Assembly (NCBI GenBank): GCA_017431005.1
Contig: JAFRLY010000012.1
Location: 53,483 to 117,482, forward strand
DNA: 64,000 nucleotides
DNA from: Clostridia bacterium
Lineage (GTDB): Bacteria; Bacillota; Clostridia; Christensenellales; Aristaeellaceae
Reading direction: 5' to 3'
The notes beneath the pieces are model-generated. The model had not been told where the DNA came from. It searched no databases and worked only from the letters and a program-made list of their open reading frames with translations. A program made the position numbers and the translations under genes. Shown piece after piece: positions 18,519-27,595 of this stretch. Every line of letters begins with the position of its first letter. Positions within the stretch are counted from its first letter, which is position 1.

Positions 18519-18776
18519 TTACTTAGCCTTCTCGATAATCTCGACGAGACGCCAACGCTTGTCCTTGCTCAGCGGGCGGGTTTCCATCACGCGGATGGTA
18601 TCGCCGACGCCGCATTCGTTATTCTCGTCATGAACCTTCAGCTTGCTGGTGCGGTTCATAATTTTTCCATACAGGGGATGACGTACACGGGTCTTGATCT
18701 GAATCACACAGGTTTTGTCCATCTTGTCGCTGACCACAACGCCAATCCTGGTTTTACGCAGTCCTCTTTCTTCCAT
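18519..18776 (-). CDS. rpsQ: 30S ribosomal protein S17
   Basis: 85-residue OB-fold primary binding protein of 16S rRNA ([19 protein letters not shown] core, [14 protein letters not shown] end). Normal length; 14 bp before rplN. Confidence 0.97.
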   Translation of the reverse strand: MEERGLRKTRIGVVVSDKMDKTCVIQIKTRVRHPLYGKIMNRTSKLKVHDENNECGVGDTIRVMETRPLSKDKRWRLVEIIEKAK

Positions 18777-18802
18777 GTTTCCAGCTGCCTCCTTTCACAA
18801 TC

Positions 18803-18994
18803 TCAGGCCTGTTCCTTCTGACGAAGGATGGTCTTGCACCGTGCGATATCGCGCTTGACTTCGCTGATCTGCATGGTGTTCTGCAGCTGGCCTGTAGCAA
18901 GCTGGAAGCGAAGGCCAAACAGCTCGGTCTTCAGTTCCTTGACCTTTTCCTGGAGCTGCTCAACGGTCATAGCGGTTAATTCATTTGCCTTCAT
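18803..18994 (-). CDS. rpmC: 50S ribosomal protein L29
   Basis: 63-residue two-helix protein near the nascent-chain exit ([20 protein letters not shown] start). Its ATG overlaps the rplP stop by 4 nt, so the two are coupled. Confidence 0.97.
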   Translation of the reverse strand: MKANELTAMTVEQLQEKVKELKTELFGLRFQLATGQLQNTMQISEVKRDIARCKTILRQKEQA

Positions 18995-19437
18995 GCTTCT
19001 TCACCACCCGCTTCAGTCTTCTTCTCCTCATTCTGACGAATGATGAGCTTGGTCTTCAGAGGCAGCTTGTGGCTTGCCAGACGGAGCGCTTCGCGGGCGA
19101 TCTCTTCGGTAACGCCGGCGATTTCAAACAGGACCCGTCCGGGCTTCACAACCGCTACCCAGTATTCGGGAGCACCTTTACCGGAACCCATGCGCGTCTC
19201 AGCGGGCTTCGCTGTGACAGGCTTGTCAGGGAAAATCTTAATCCAAACCTGACCGCCACGCTTGGTGTAACGGGTCAGGGCAATACGGGCAGCTTCGATC
19301 TGCTGGCTTGTTACCCAGCAGGGCTCGGTAGCCTGCAGGCCGTAATCTCCGTAAGCGAGGAAATTACCGCGCTGGGCTTTGCCCTTCATGCGACCGCGGA
19401 ACTGTTTGCGGTGCTTTACTCTCTTGGGCATCAGCAT
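18991..19437 (-). CDS. rplP: 50S ribosomal protein L16
   Basis: 148-residue protein next to the A-site t[40 protein letters not shown] and [15 protein letters not shown] are diagnostic. The tail ([12 protein letters not shown]) is slightly longer than usual and acidic. GGAGG lies about 11 bases before the ATG, 3 bp after the rpsC stop. Confidence 0.97.
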   Translation of the reverse strand: MLMPKRVKHRKQFRGRMKGKAQRGNFLAYGDYGLQATEPCWVTSQQIEAARIALTRYTKRGGQVWIKIFPDKPVTAKPAETRMGSGKGAPEYWVAVVKPGRVLFEIAGVTEEIAREALRLASHKLPLKTKLIIRQNEEKKTEAGGEEA

Positions 19438-19440
19438 AGA

Positions 19441-20109
19441 TTACTTTCCCTCCTTCCCGGCAGGGGCTTTCTTCGCCCGGGGCAGGATCTGTCCCTTATA
19501 GATCCAGACCTTGATTCCCAGACGGCCATAGGTAGTCTTCGCTTCGGCGAAACCGTAGTCGATATTCGCGCGAAGGGTCTGCAGCGGAATGCTGCCTTCA
19601 TGATAATGTTCGCTGCGGGCAATATCCGCGCCGCCCAGACGGCCGCTGACGGAAGTCTTGATTCCCTTGACACCGGGAATCTTCATGCTCCGCTGCTGTG
19701 CCTGCTTCATAGCCCGGCGGAAGCTGATGCGCTTCTCAAGCTGCTGCGCAATGTTCTCGGCAACCAGCTGCGCATCGGCGTCAGGCTGTTTGATCTCCAT
19801 GACATTGATGTGGCAGGGACGGCCAAGGAACTCGGTAATGTTCTTCTTCAGTTCCTCGATGCCGGCGCCGCCGCGGCCGATGATCATGCCGGGTTTCGCA
19901 GTGAAAATGTTCACCGTCATGGTCTGAGCGGTCCGCTCGATGTCAATATGAGAAATACCGGTGGAATAGTACTTTTCCTTCAGCATCTTACGAAGCTTGA
20001 AATCCTCCACCAGGTTGTTCGCAAAATCCTTCTTCCCGGCGTACCAGCGGGTGCTCCAGTCGTAGATGACACCGACCCGCGCTCCGTGGGGATTAACTTT
20101 CTGACCCAT
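19441..20109 (-). CDS. rpsC: 30S ribosomal protein S3
   Basis: 222-residue protein of the mRNA entry channel. N-terminal [20 protein letters not shown], the KH domain with [14 protein letters not shown] and the C-terminal [20 protein letters not shown] are present. 18 bp after rplV. Confidence 0.97.
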   Translation of the reverse strand: MGQKVNPHGARVGVIYDWSTRWYAGKKDFANNLVEDFKLRKMLKEKYYSTGISHIDIERTAQTMTVNIFTAKPGMIIGRGGAGIEELKKNITEFLGRPCHINVMEIKQPDADAQLVAENIAQQLEKRISFRRAMKQAQQRSMKIPGVKGIKTSVSGRLGGADIARSEHYHEGSIPLQTLRANIDYGFAEAKTTYGRLGIKVWIYKGQILPRAKKAPAGKEGK

Positions 20110-20127
20110 GTTTGCTCCTCCTTCGCC

Positions 20128-20511
20128 TTACTTCTGGTCAAGCACCACGCTGATGTGGCTGGTGCGCTTGAGCATCGGGGACGCGCTGCCGCGGCTGCGG
20201 GCAACGTAGCGCTTCAGCGTGGGGCCGGGGTTGGCGTACACTTCGGCGACGTAGAGGTTCTGCCGGTTAAGCTCCTGATTGTTCACCGCGTTGGCGATCG
20301 CGCTGTTCAGCACTTTCGTGACCACGGGGCAGGCAGCTTTGGGTGTATATTGCAGAATGGCCAGAGCTTCGTCCACGTTCTTTCCGCGAATCAGGTCGAT
20401 CACGATCTTGACCTTGCGAGGAGAGATGCGAACATACTTGGCATGGGCCTGGGGACGCTTGTCGGCATTTGCCTTACGAGCGGCCGCCTTTTCCTTTGAA
20501 CGGGTAGCCAT
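20128..20511 (-). CDS. rplV: 50S ribosomal protein L22
   Basis: 127-residue protein whose beta-hairpin lines the exit tunnel and macrolide site ([20 protein letters not shown]). The N-terminus carries an added Lys/Ala-rich stretch ([17 protein letters not shown]) before the usual [15 protein letters not shown]. Otherwise normal. Confidence 0.96.
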   Translation of the reverse strand: MATRSKEKAAARKANADKRPQAHAKYVRISPRKVKIVIDLIRGKNVDEALAILQYTPKAACPVVTKVLNSAIANAVNNQELNRQNLYVAEVYANPGPTLKRYVARSRGSASPMLKRTSHISVVLDQK

Positions 20512-20532
20512 TTCGTTTCAACTCCTCTCGCT

Positions 20533-20811
20533 TTACTTACGGGCGCTGTTCTTGTCGCCGGCATGACCCCGGAAGGTCCGTGTCGGGGCAAACTCGCCCA
20601 GCTTGTGTCCTACCATGTCCTCCGTGATGTAAACCGGCACATGCTTGCGGCCGTCGTGAACCGCAACGGTGTGACCCACAAACTCAGGGAAGATGGTGCT
20701 GCTCCGGCTCCAGGTCTTCACAACCGCTTTCTTGCCGGTGCTGTTCATATCCGCAATGCGCTTCATCAGCGCAGCTTCCACATAAGGGCCCTTTTTAATG
20801 GAACGACTCAT
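20533..20811 (-). CDS. rpsS: 30S ribosomal protein S19
   Basis: 92-residue protein of the 30S head ([19 protein letters not shown] start, [20 protein letters not shown] end). Standard S10-operon position after rplB. Confidence 0.97.
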   Translation of the reverse strand: MSRSIKKGPYVEAALMKRIADMNSTGKKAVVKTWSRSSTIFPEFVGHTVAVHDGRKHVPVYITEDMVGHKLGEFAPTRTFRGHAGDKNSARK

Positions 20812-20843
20812 TCTTCAGAGTGCCTCCTTCCTCTAGGATGCGC

Positions 20844-21677
20844 TTACTTGTTGCCAGCGCGCTTGACGATCATCTTGTTGGAGTACTTCTTGTGCTTCCT
20901 GGTCTTCAGACCCAGGGCGGGCTTGCCCCAGGGGGTCACAGGAGCAGGCATACCGACGGGGCTCTTGCCCTCGCCGCCGCCATGCGGATGGTCGCAGGGA
21001 TTCATAACCACACCGCGGACGGTGGGACGGATACCCATGTGACGTACACGGCCGGCCTTGCCCAGGCGAACGTTCTCATGATCGGTGTTGCCGACTGTTC
21101 CGATGGTCGCTTTCACGTTCAGGGGCAGCTTGCGCATTTCTCCGCTGGGGAGACGCACCTGAGCGAATCCGTTTTCCTTGGCCATCAGCTGTGCGCTCAT
21201 GCCGGCGCTGCGAACCAGCTGTCCGCCGCGGCCGGGTTTGATCTCCAGATTGTGGATCAGCGTACCGACGGGGATGTTGCTGATGGGCAGTGTGTTGCCG
21301 GGTTTGATATCCGCATTCTCACTGGAGATGACGGTGTCTCCCACCTTCAGTCCCAGAGGAGCCAGGATATAGCGCTTCTCGCCATCCGCGTAATACAGCA
21401 GAGCGATGAAAGCGCTGCGGTTCGGATCATACTCGATGGCGTTGACTTTCGCGGGAATATCAACCTTATCCCGCTTGAAGTCGATGATACGATACTTGAC
21501 TTTGTTGCCGCCGCCCTGATGACGGACGGTGATCTTGCCCTGATTGTTCCGGCCGGAGTTCTTCTTCAGGACTTCCACCAGACTCTTCTCAGGAGTCTTC
21601 TTGGTGATTTCCTCATAGGTCAGAACCGACATGAACCGCCGGGCGGGCGAAGTCGGCTTATAGACTCGAATAGCCAT
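20844..21677 (-). CDS. rplB: 50S ribosomal protein L2
   Basis: 277-residue protein needed for subunit joining and peptidyl-transferase centre assembly. [19 protein letters not shown], the conserved Gly-rich [13 protein letters not shown] loop with its essential His, and a C-terminal [17 protein letters not shown] are present. Confidence 0.97.
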   Translation of the reverse strand: MAIRVYKPTSPARRFMSVLTYEEITKKTPEKSLVEVLKKNSGRNNQGKITVRHQGGGNKVKYRIIDFKRDKVDIPAKVNAIEYDPNRSAFIALLYYADGEKRYILAPLGLKVGDTVISSENADIKPGNTLPISNIPVGTLIHNLEIKPGRGGQLVRSAGMSAQLMAKENGFAQVRLPSGEMRKLPLNVKATIGTVGNTDHENVRLGKAGRVRHMGIRPTVRGVVMNPCDHPHGGGEGKSPVGMPAPVTPWGKPALGLKTRKHKKYSNKMIVKRAGNK

Positions 21678-21698
21678 GTTTTCGTCTCCTCCCTGCTG

Positions 21699-22004
21699 TT
21701 ACTGAGCCATGCCTTCGAAGAACTTGATGGGCTTGGAGTCCTTCTTCAGGGTAACATAGGCTTTTTTGGTTTCGGGCGTCCTGCCCTGGGTGCGTCCCTG
21801 CCGCTTCATCTTGCCGATGGTCCGCAGGGTGTTAACCTTGGCAACCTTTACACCGTCTTCCGCGAAAACCGCTTCCACGGCGCTCTTGATCTCAGCCTTG
21901 TTGGCCTTGATATCCACTTCGAATACGTAGCGCTTTTCTTCGATTCCCTCATACGCCTTTTCGGTGAGGATGGGGCGCTTGATGATGTCATGAGGATCCT
22001 TCAT
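21699..22004 (-). CDS. rplW: 50S ribosomal protein L23
   Basis: 101-residue protein at the tunnel exit that docks trigger factor and SRP. The start at 22004 (MKDPHDIIKRPILTEK) is chosen because GGAGG lies ten bases before it and its A is shared with the rplD TAA stop, giving a TAATG junction; an upstream codon would run into rplD. Confidence 0.96.
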   Translation of the reverse strand: MKDPHDIIKRPILTEKAYEGIEEKRYVFEVDIKANKAEIKSAVEAVFAEDGVKVAKVNTLRTIGKMKRQGRTQGRTPETKKAYVTLKKDSKPIKFFEGMAQ

Positions 22005-22627
22005 TATGCGTACACCTCCTCGACGCATTCCTTGGCAGCCTTGGTCAGAACGACCTTGCCGGCGTTCAGAATGTCATAGACGTTCAGGGTGTTGACGTAG
22101 GTCAGCTTGGCCTGGGCCAGGTTGGCCGTGGCGCGGGCTACGTTCTCGTCCCGCTCGGGAAGAACAACCAGCGCCTTCTTTTCGGCATTCAGCTTCTTCA
22201 GAGCTTCAGCCATCAGCCTGGTCTTGCCTTCCTTCAGGTTCAGGGCATCCACAACGATAATCTCACCGGCGTTCAGCTTGGAGGTCATGGCGCTCTTGAA
22301 AGCAACGCGGCGAACCTTCTTGTTCACAGCCAGGAAATAATCCCGGGGCTTGGGAGCGAACACCACGCCGCCGTGTTTGAACTGAGGCGCGCGGTTGCCA
22401 TGGTGCCGGGCATTACCGGTGCCCTTCTGGCGGTAGATCTTCCGGCCGCCCCCGCGAACCTCTCCGCGGGTCAGGGCGCTCTGCGTACCCTGGCGCTGGG
22501 CTGCCAGATAGGAGCGAACCATCAGGTGCATTGCGGCTTCGTTGATGGGAGCGGCGAAAATCGCTTCGCTCAGTTCCACCTCGCCGATGGCCGTTCCTTC
22601 CATATTATATAGAGCAGTCTTAGGCAT
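22004..22627 (-). CDS. rplD: 50S ribosomal protein L4
   Basis: 207-residue protein with a globular domain and a long loop lining the tunnel (RGGGRKIYRQKGTGNARHHG). In E. coli L4 represses the S10 operon through its leader; whether the leader at 23622-23784 does this here is untested. Confidence 0.97.
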   Translation of the reverse strand: MPKTALYNMEGTAIGEVELSEAIFAAPINEAAMHLMVRSYLAAQRQGTQSALTRGEVRGGGRKIYRQKGTGNARHHGNRAPQFKHGGVVFAPKPRDYFLAVNKKVRRVAFKSAMTSKLNAGEIIVVDALNLKEGKTRLMAEALKKLNAEKKALVVLPERDENVARATANLAQAKLTYVNTLNVYDILNAGKVVLTKAAKECVEEVYA

Positions 22628-22651
22628 TGTCTTCTTCCTCCTTGCTCAGCA

Positions 22652-23293
22652 TCAGGCCTTGCAGGTGTCACGGATGATCAGCAGACCTTCGTTGGGGCCG
22701 GGCACAGCGCCCTTCACCAGCAGCAGGTTGCGTTCCGCGTCCACCTGGACGACTTCAAGGTTCTGCACCGTGACCCGTTCCACACCGTACTGGCCGGCCA
22801 TGTGCTTGTTCTTGAACACGCGGCTGGGATCAGAGTTTGCACTCATGGAGCCGACGCCGCGATGATACTTGGAGCCGTGCGCCATCGGACCGGTATGCTG
22901 GTTCCAGCGCTGAATGGGTCCGGTATAACCATGGCCCTTGCTGGTGCCGGTAATATCGATCTTGTCGCCTTGTGCGAACTGATCGCACTTGAGCACGTCG
23001 CCTACCTTGTAGGAAGTGCAGTCATCGAACCGGAACTCCCGCAGGGTGCGCTTGGCATCCACGCCTGCCTTCTTGAAATGTCCCAGTTCAGGTTTGGTCA
23101 GCAGCTTCTTGGCCCGGTTCTCGGTCAGATCGCCGAAGCCGACCTGAATCGCTTCATAGCCGTCGCTTTCCTTAGTCTTGGTTTGCACTACGGTGCAGGG
23201 GCCCGCTTCAATCACGGTAACCGGAACGAGGCGGCCGTCTTCAGTGAAGACCTGCGTCATGCCGATCTTTTTGCCCACGATCGCTTTCTTCAT
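22652..23293 (-). CDS. rplC: 50S ribosomal protein L3
   Basis: 213-residue protein that starts 50S assembly. [20 protein letters not shown] and the tunnel-side loop with [21 protein letters not shown] are present. The residue order around the peptidyl-transferase-facing loop looks ordinary. Confidence 0.97.
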   Translation of the reverse strand: MKKAIVGKKIGMTQVFTEDGRLVPVTVIEAGPCTVVQTKTKESDGYEAIQVGFGDLTENRAKKLLTKPELGHFKKAGVDAKRTLREFRFDDCTSYKVGDVLKCDQFAQGDKIDITGTSKGHGYTGPIQRWNQHTGPMAHGSKYHRGVGSMSANSDPSRVFKNKHMAGQYGVERVTVQNLEVVQVDAERNLLLVKGAVPGPNEGLLIIRDTCKA

Positions 23294-23312
23294 GTTAATC
23301 GCTCCTCCTGCC

Positions 23313-23621
23313 TCACAGCTTCATTTCGATTTCGACACCAGCAGGAAGATCGAGCTTCATCATGGCGTCCACCGTTTTGGGGTTGGGATTGTTGATGTCG
23401 ATCAACCGCTTGTGGGTGCGGCGTTCGAACTGTTCGCGGCTGTCCTTGTACTTATGCACAGCGCGAAGAATGGTTACGATTTCCCTCTCAGTGGGAAGCG
23501 GGATAGGGCCGGAAACACGGGCACCTGTACGCTTGGCGGTTTCCACGATCCGCTCTGCGCTCTGATCGATCAGTTTGTGCTCGTAGCTCTTCAGCTTGAT
23601 CCGGATTTTCTGGTTGGCCAT
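23313..23621 (-). CDS. rpsJ: 30S ribosomal protein S10
   Basis: 102-residue protein of the 30S head and, as NusE, a partner of NusB in antitermination. The core [20 protein letters not shown] and [21 protein letters not shown] are typical. GGAGG lies ten bases before the ATG. First gene of the operon; no tuf or fusA lies directly upstream. Confidence 0.97.
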   Translation of the reverse strand: MANQKIRIKLKSYEHKLIDQSAERIVETAKRTGARVSGPIPLPTEREIVTILRAVHKYKDSREQFERRTHKRLIDINNPNPKTVDAMMKLDLPAGVEIEMKL

Positions 23622-23784
23622 ACCTGATATACCTCCTCAATTCGTTCTCGTTCGCGTTCCCGGGATCCACTGCAGGTGCAGATCCTCTGACGCATCGAGT
23701 CCGTCGCCCGATTTGCGGGCTGGTCCGCGATAATTACCCGTCTGGCCGGACGGCAACTTACCGTTTCATCCCTGAACAGACAAC
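23622..23784 (-). other. Structured 5' leader of the ribosomal operon
   Basis: About 160 nt between the predicted start and rpsJ. On the minus strand it can form CCGTC(CGGCCA)GACGG at 23739-23754, GCCCG(CAAAT)CGGGC at 23706-23720, and a GGATC/GATCC stem around CTGCA/TGCAG near 23663-23685. Autoregulatory leaders of r-protein operons are known in other bacteria; I do not recognise a specific family here. Confidence 0.5.
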
Positions 23785-23790
23785 ATTGCT

Positions 23791-23819
23791 ATTATATCCA
23801 TCCCGCATATGTATTGCAA
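23791..23819 (-). promoter_or_regulatory. Promoter of the S10-spc operon
   Basis: Minus-strand TTGCAA (23814-23819), 17 bp, TATAAT (23791-23796). Phased A-tracts lie directly upstream. Confidence 0.8.
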
Positions 23820-23833
23820 GAGGGTTTCCGGCA

Positions 23834-24041
23834 TTTTTTCAAATTTTTTTTGAAATTTTCGAGTTTTTTTATCTCTCGGAAGGCAGTATTTTACACCCTT
23901 CCCGTAATTCACTTTGCACACTGCTGCGGGTGTGTCTATCATTCTGACGAATTTGCCCGTTTTCCCTGTTGGGCGGATTTAAAAAAAATAATTTTCGTAT
24001 AATAATGCTTGATTAAACCGGGTTTTCCGGCAAATGAAAAG
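23834..24041 (-). promoter_or_regulatory. Phased A-tracts and AT-rich region upstream of the S10 promoter
   Basis: Four T-runs on the plus strand (23834-23839, 23844-23851, 23856-23859, 23864-23870) have centres about 10-11 bp apart, in phase with the helix, which predicts bent DNA or an extended UP-like element. The rest, to 24041, is AT-rich with a short ACACCC/GGGTGT inverted repeat. I see no gene or tRNA in it. Confidence 0.5.
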
Positions 24042-24060
24042 AACACGCTTTCAAGCGTGT
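24036..24060 (-). terminator. Terminator of the 24067-25977 ABC-F gene
   Basis: ACACGCTT/AAGCGTGT hairpin followed on the minus strand by TCTTTTC, six bases past the stop. Confidence 0.7.
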
Positions 24061-24066
24061 CCTATA

Positions 24067-25977
24067 TCACAGCTCCGGATTGTCAAGCTCCTCCCATTGC
24101 TCATAAAGCGCTTCCAGGCGGTTCTGTGCCTCCCTGTACAGCCTGGAAAGCTCAGCTGCCGTGTCCGCGTCCTGATAGGTTGCCGGATCGGCCATTTTCA
24201 TCTCCATCCGGCCGATTTCCTGCTCCTTCTCAGCGATTTCCTTCTCCACGGACCGTATCTTCTCCTTTTTTTCAAGGAGCCGGCGCTGTTCTTCCCTGCT
24301 TCTTTTCTTTTCCTTGTCAAGCGCCGTTTTTGTCATCCGGGATGCGTCGCCGCCGTCCGGTTCCTGATCCCGGTTTATCTTCTCAAAATAGCTGTCATAA
24401 TTCCCCAGGTATTCCCTGATACCGTCCTGATCCAGGCACCATATCTTTTCGGCGAAACGGTTAATGAAATACCGGTCGTGGCTGATAGCGAGAATGGTGC
24501 CCGGGAAATCCCGCAGTGCGTCCTCCAGCACTTCTCTGCTGTCCATATCCAGATGGTTGGTCGGCTCGTCCAGCAGCAGTACGTTATCCTTATGCAGCAT
24601 CAGCTCCGTCAGTGCCACCCGTCCTTTTTCCCCGCCGCTGAGGGTATGAACAGGCTCAAACACCTCGTCTCCCGTAAACAGAAAAAGTCCCAGTGCCCCG
24701 CGGATATCCGACTGATCCATCCGCGGGAATCTGTCCCACACTTCATCCAGCACTGACTTATCCTCATGCAGGCCGGACTGGTGCTGATCGTAGTAACCAA
24801 GATCCACGCCCGCGCCCCAGCGGATAGTGCCGGCGTCGGGCCGTTCCTCTCCGGTCAGACATCTCAGCAGGGTGGTTTTTCCGGTCCCGTTATCCCCGAT
24901 CAGCGCAATCCGGTCGCCGGCACGGATATGCAGGTTCAGATCATGAAAAAGGGTTCTATCCCCATATCCCTTGCTCAGCCGGTCCGTCAGCAGCACATCG
25001 TCGCCGGTCCGGCGCCGGGTTTCAAACCGGAAGCGTACCGTTCCCTCTTCCTGAGGTTTTTCAAGGCGTTCAATTTTATCCAGACGTTTTTCCCGGCTTT
25101 CGGCCAGGCGGATGCTCTTTTCACGGTTAAACCGCCTGTACATGGCAATGATAGCCTCCTGCCGGGCGATTTCCTTCTGCTGTGCCTCCCAGGCTTTCAT
25201 ACGGGTCTCATAGACCTGGGTCCTTTTTTCCAGATACTCTGTATAATTTCCGTCATAAGTCTCCAGCGTGCCCAGCAGCAGCTCCGCCATACGGCTGCAC
25301 ACGCGGTCAAGAAAATAGCGGTCATGGCTCACGACCAGAACGGCTCCGCGATAGCTCCGGAGATATTCCTCCAGCCAGGCGATGCTTTTCAGATCCAGAT
25401 GATTTGTTGGCTCATCCAGAAGCAGCAGATCCGGCTCCGTCAGCAGCATGCGGCCAAGGCAGAGCCGCGTTCTCTCTCCGCCTGACAGAAGTCCTGTTTT
25501 CTGATCTGCGTACTCACGCAGCTGCAAGCCTGCCAGAACTCCCTGCACAGAGGACCGCCACCCGTATCCGTTCCGGTGTTCGAATTCCCTTGTCAGCGCA
25601 TCATACCGGTTCCCGAGTCTCTTCAGTTCTTCCGGTTTTTCCCCGCACTGCGACATCTGTTCCTCCAGGCTGCGGAGCTCGCGCTCCATCTGCCGCTGAG
25701 GTTCAAATACGCTTTCCAGCGTTTCCAGTACGGTTTCCTCACCCGTCAGTTCCCCCTGCTGTGCAAGATAGCCAAGGCGCAGTCCCTTCTGAATGCTGAC
25801 AGTGCCCCTGTCGCAGGTTTCCTGTCCTGCGATAATCTTCATCAGCGTACTCTTTCCGCTGCCGTTTACGCCGACCAGGCCCATACGTTCTCCCTGCTGG
25901 AGGGTAAAAGTAACCTCCTTCAGCACCTCATGAGCGCCGAAGCTTTTTTGAATCCCCTGCAGGGCCAGAATAATCAT
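24067..25977 (-). CDS. ABC-F family ATPase (Uup/YdiF-like)
   Basis: 636-residue soluble tandem ATPase that probably acts on the ribosome or 50S assembly. Both sites look complete: GVNGSGKST, LLSGGERTR and LLLLDEPTNHLD in the first; GDNGTGKTT, LSGGEKGR and LLLLDEPTNHLD in the second; SHDRYF switch in both. The linker between them is rich in Arg and Glu, and the last 90 residues are a charged coiled coil as in Uup. The ATG at 25977 is selected by AAGGAG six bases upstream; an in-frame TTG overlaps that site. It contrasts with the divergent ABC-F at 5132-6718. Confidence 0.92.
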   Translation of the reverse strand: MIILALQGIQKSFGAHEVLKEVTFTLQQGERMGLVGVNGSGKSTLMKIIAGQETCDRGTVSIQKGLRLGYLAQQGELTGEETVLETLESVFEPQRQMERELRSLEEQMSQCGEKPEELKRLGNRYDALTREFEHRNGYGWRSSVQGVLAGLQLREYADQKTGLLSGGERTRLCLGRMLLTEPDLLLLDEPTNHLDLKSIAWLEEYLRSYRGAVLVVSHDRYFLDRVCSRMAELLLGTLETYDGNYTEYLEKRTQVYETRMKAWEAQQKEIARQEAIIAMYRRFNREKSIRLAESREKRLDKIERLEKPQEEGTVRFRFETRRRTGDDVLLTDRLSKGYGDRTLFHDLNLHIRAGDRIALIGDNGTGKTTLLRCLTGEERPDAGTIRWGAGVDLGYYDQHQSGLHEDKSVLDEVWDRFPRMDQSDIRGALGLFLFTGDEVFEPVHTLSGGEKGRVALTELMLHKDNVLLLDEPTNHLDMDSREVLEDALRDFPGTILAISHDRYFINRFAEKIWCLDQDGIREYLGNYDSYFEKINRDQEPDGGDASRMTKTALDKEKKRSREEQRRLLEKKEKIRSVEKEIAEKEQEIGRMEMKMADPATYQDADTAAELSRLYREAQNRLEALYEQWEELDNPEL

Positions 25978-26033
25978 CGGAGTCTCCTTCAAGTAACGGT
26001 TAATTCAGATTCAGGAAGCTGAAACCGGAAATA

Positions 26034-26849
26034 TCATGTTTCCTTTTCCCGCAGCGTATATACTGCGCCAATCCGGTCCCGGAGCGCAACCTGAATGTTC
26101 ACATCCCGGCCGGGGCGGATTCCTTCCCGTTCCATCGCACGGGTTGAGACGCTTTCCGCCAGCTCAGGCGTATTGTTCTCTCCGCTCAGATGTCCGAGAA
26201 TGACGCTGCCGGTCCCGGCAGCAATCAGACTGATCAGTGCCTGTGAGCAGGATTCGTTGCTCAGGTGTCCCCGGTCTCCGAGAATGCGCTGCTTCAGAGC
26301 GGCGTTATAGCGGGGATTGGCACGGAGCATATCCGGATCATGGTTGCTTTCCAGCAGCACCAGGTCGCTTCCCCTGATCCTGTCATATACCTGCCGGGAA
26401 AAATGTCCCAGGTCCGTCGCGGAGGACACGCTCAGCTTTCCGCCGTAAAGTCTGTATCCGACAGGATCCGCAGCATCATGCGGAATCGGGAAAGGATCCA
26501 CCCCGATATCCCCCAGCCAGAACGGTTTGTTTGCCTGGATTTCATGCCTGAGTTCCTCCGGAATGCGGCCGAGCTTGCCGCTCATCGCCTGCCACGTTCC
26601 GGATGTCGCATACAGCGGCAGACCGTATTTTCTTGCTGCCACACCGGCGCCGGATATATGGTCGCTGTGCTCATGCGTTATCAGCACACCGTTGACGGAA
26701 CGTATGTCCACACCGATGGAACGGAGTGCCTCCTCGATGCAGCTGCCGCTTTTCCCTGCGTCGATCAGCAGCCGCGTTCCGCCCCACTGGACGAAGAGAA
26801 CGTTCCCGCTGGAACCGGAATACAGCGGGCAGAAATACATTTCACTCAT
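26034..26849 (-). CDS. MBL-fold metallohydrolase, YycJ/WalJ-like
   Basis: 271-residue metallo-beta-lactamase-fold hydrolase. Metal motif HEHSDH is at 59-64, with later ligands in LLESNHDPDML and ILGHLSGENN. The start MSEMYFCPLYSGSSGN is the usual YycJ N-terminus; such proteins are suspected nucleases linked to replication-cell wall coordination. It is separated here from the WalRK genes that usually accompany it. The ribosome site is weak; the start lies two bases past the licD stop, suggesting coupling. Confidence 0.85.
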   Translation of the reverse strand: MSEMYFCPLYSGSSGNVLFVQWGGTRLLIDAGKSGSCIEEALRSIGVDIRSVNGVLITHEHSDHISGAGVAARKYGLPLYATSGTWQAMSGKLGRIPEELRHEIQANKPFWLGDIGVDPFPIPHDAADPVGYRLYGGKLSVSSATDLGHFSRQVYDRIRGSDLVLLESNHDPDMLRANPRYNAALKQRILGDRGHLSNESCSQALISLIAAGTGSVILGHLSGENNTPELAESVSTRAMEREGIRPGRDVNIQVALRDRIGAVYTLREKET

Positions 26850-26851
26850 CT

Positions 26852-27595
26852 TCAGACATCCAAATGTTTCGCGACGCGCTCCTCCGGCGGAGGGGGCGTC
26901 ATATAGTCAGGGCCGAACAGGACGGTCAGCACCTCGTCATATTTCTCAGGAATCAGGCAGCTCATCCCTTCAAAGGGACCTTCTATCTTCTTCTCAAACT
27001 GCTCCGGATGCCAGACGTGCGTCATCAGCTCAAACGCCCCGTTGCTCATGTGAAGGTCACGTCCCTCCCGGACCCGTGTTGAAACGGCTTCATACCTTCT
27101 GGCCTTCCATGCGTAGGAAAACGGCATCCCCATCAAGTGAGTCACCCTGAGCAGAATCCTGTTCTTCAGGGAGAAGCGGCTGTAGTCCACGTTTTTCTTC
27201 ATCATTCCCTGAAGAAGATGAAGATGCAGCAGATGCATCTTCCGCCGGATTCCTTCCGGCGGCAGCGGATCCAGAATGAACAGGTCTGTGAAAGCCGCGG
27301 CTTTTTCCGGATCCCGGTTCATAACCCGGGGCGTCCAGGTATCCAGATACGTCAGTTCAAAGCGGCGGTCGCATTCCTGCGGGTATATCTGCCGGAACCG
27401 TGTGAATGCGTCCCGTGTCATCAGCAGATCAACATCATCGTCCCACGGAATAAAACCCTGATGACGCACACTGCCCAGCAGCGTCCCGCACATCAGGTTA
27501 TAGGGAATCTGGTGTCTTCGGCAAACCGCGTCGATATCCCTCAGCTGTTCGGTCAGTTCCTCGTGTATTTCATCCAGTGTCAGTTCCTTACTCAT
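26852..27595 (-). CDS. LicD-family phosphotransferase
   Basis: 247-residue member of the LicD nucleotidyltransferase-like family, which moves phosphocholine or similar phospho-groups onto surface glycans. The family core MCGTLLGSVRHQGFIPWDDD is at about 35-54, with the metal-binding DDDVD inside it. The C-terminal half is Arg-rich and less conserved; no membrane helix. The ATG at 27595 has GGAGG nine bases upstream and overlaps the transketolase stop by 8 bp. With the sugar transferase nearby, an envelope-polymer role is likely; the donor is unknown. Confidence 0.85.
   Translation of the reverse strand: MSKELTLDEIHEELTEQLRDIDAVCRRHQIPYNLMCGTLLGSVRHQGFIPWDDDVDLLMTRDAFTRFRQIYPQECDRRFELTYLDTWTPRVMNRDPEKAAAFTDLFILDPLPPEGIRRKMHLLHLHLLQGMMKKNVDYSRFSLKNRILLRVTHLMGMPFSYAWKARRYEAVSTRVREGRDLHMSNGAFELMTHVWHPEQFEKKIEGPFEGMSCLIPEKYDEVLTVLFGPDYMTPPPPEERVAKHLDV

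Noticed and set aside
23871-24041. Second promoter or small RNA in the AT-rich stretch
   Set aside because: TATAAT-like strings occur (for example near 23999), but none has a -35 partner at proper spacing and no terminator-bounded RNA was seen.
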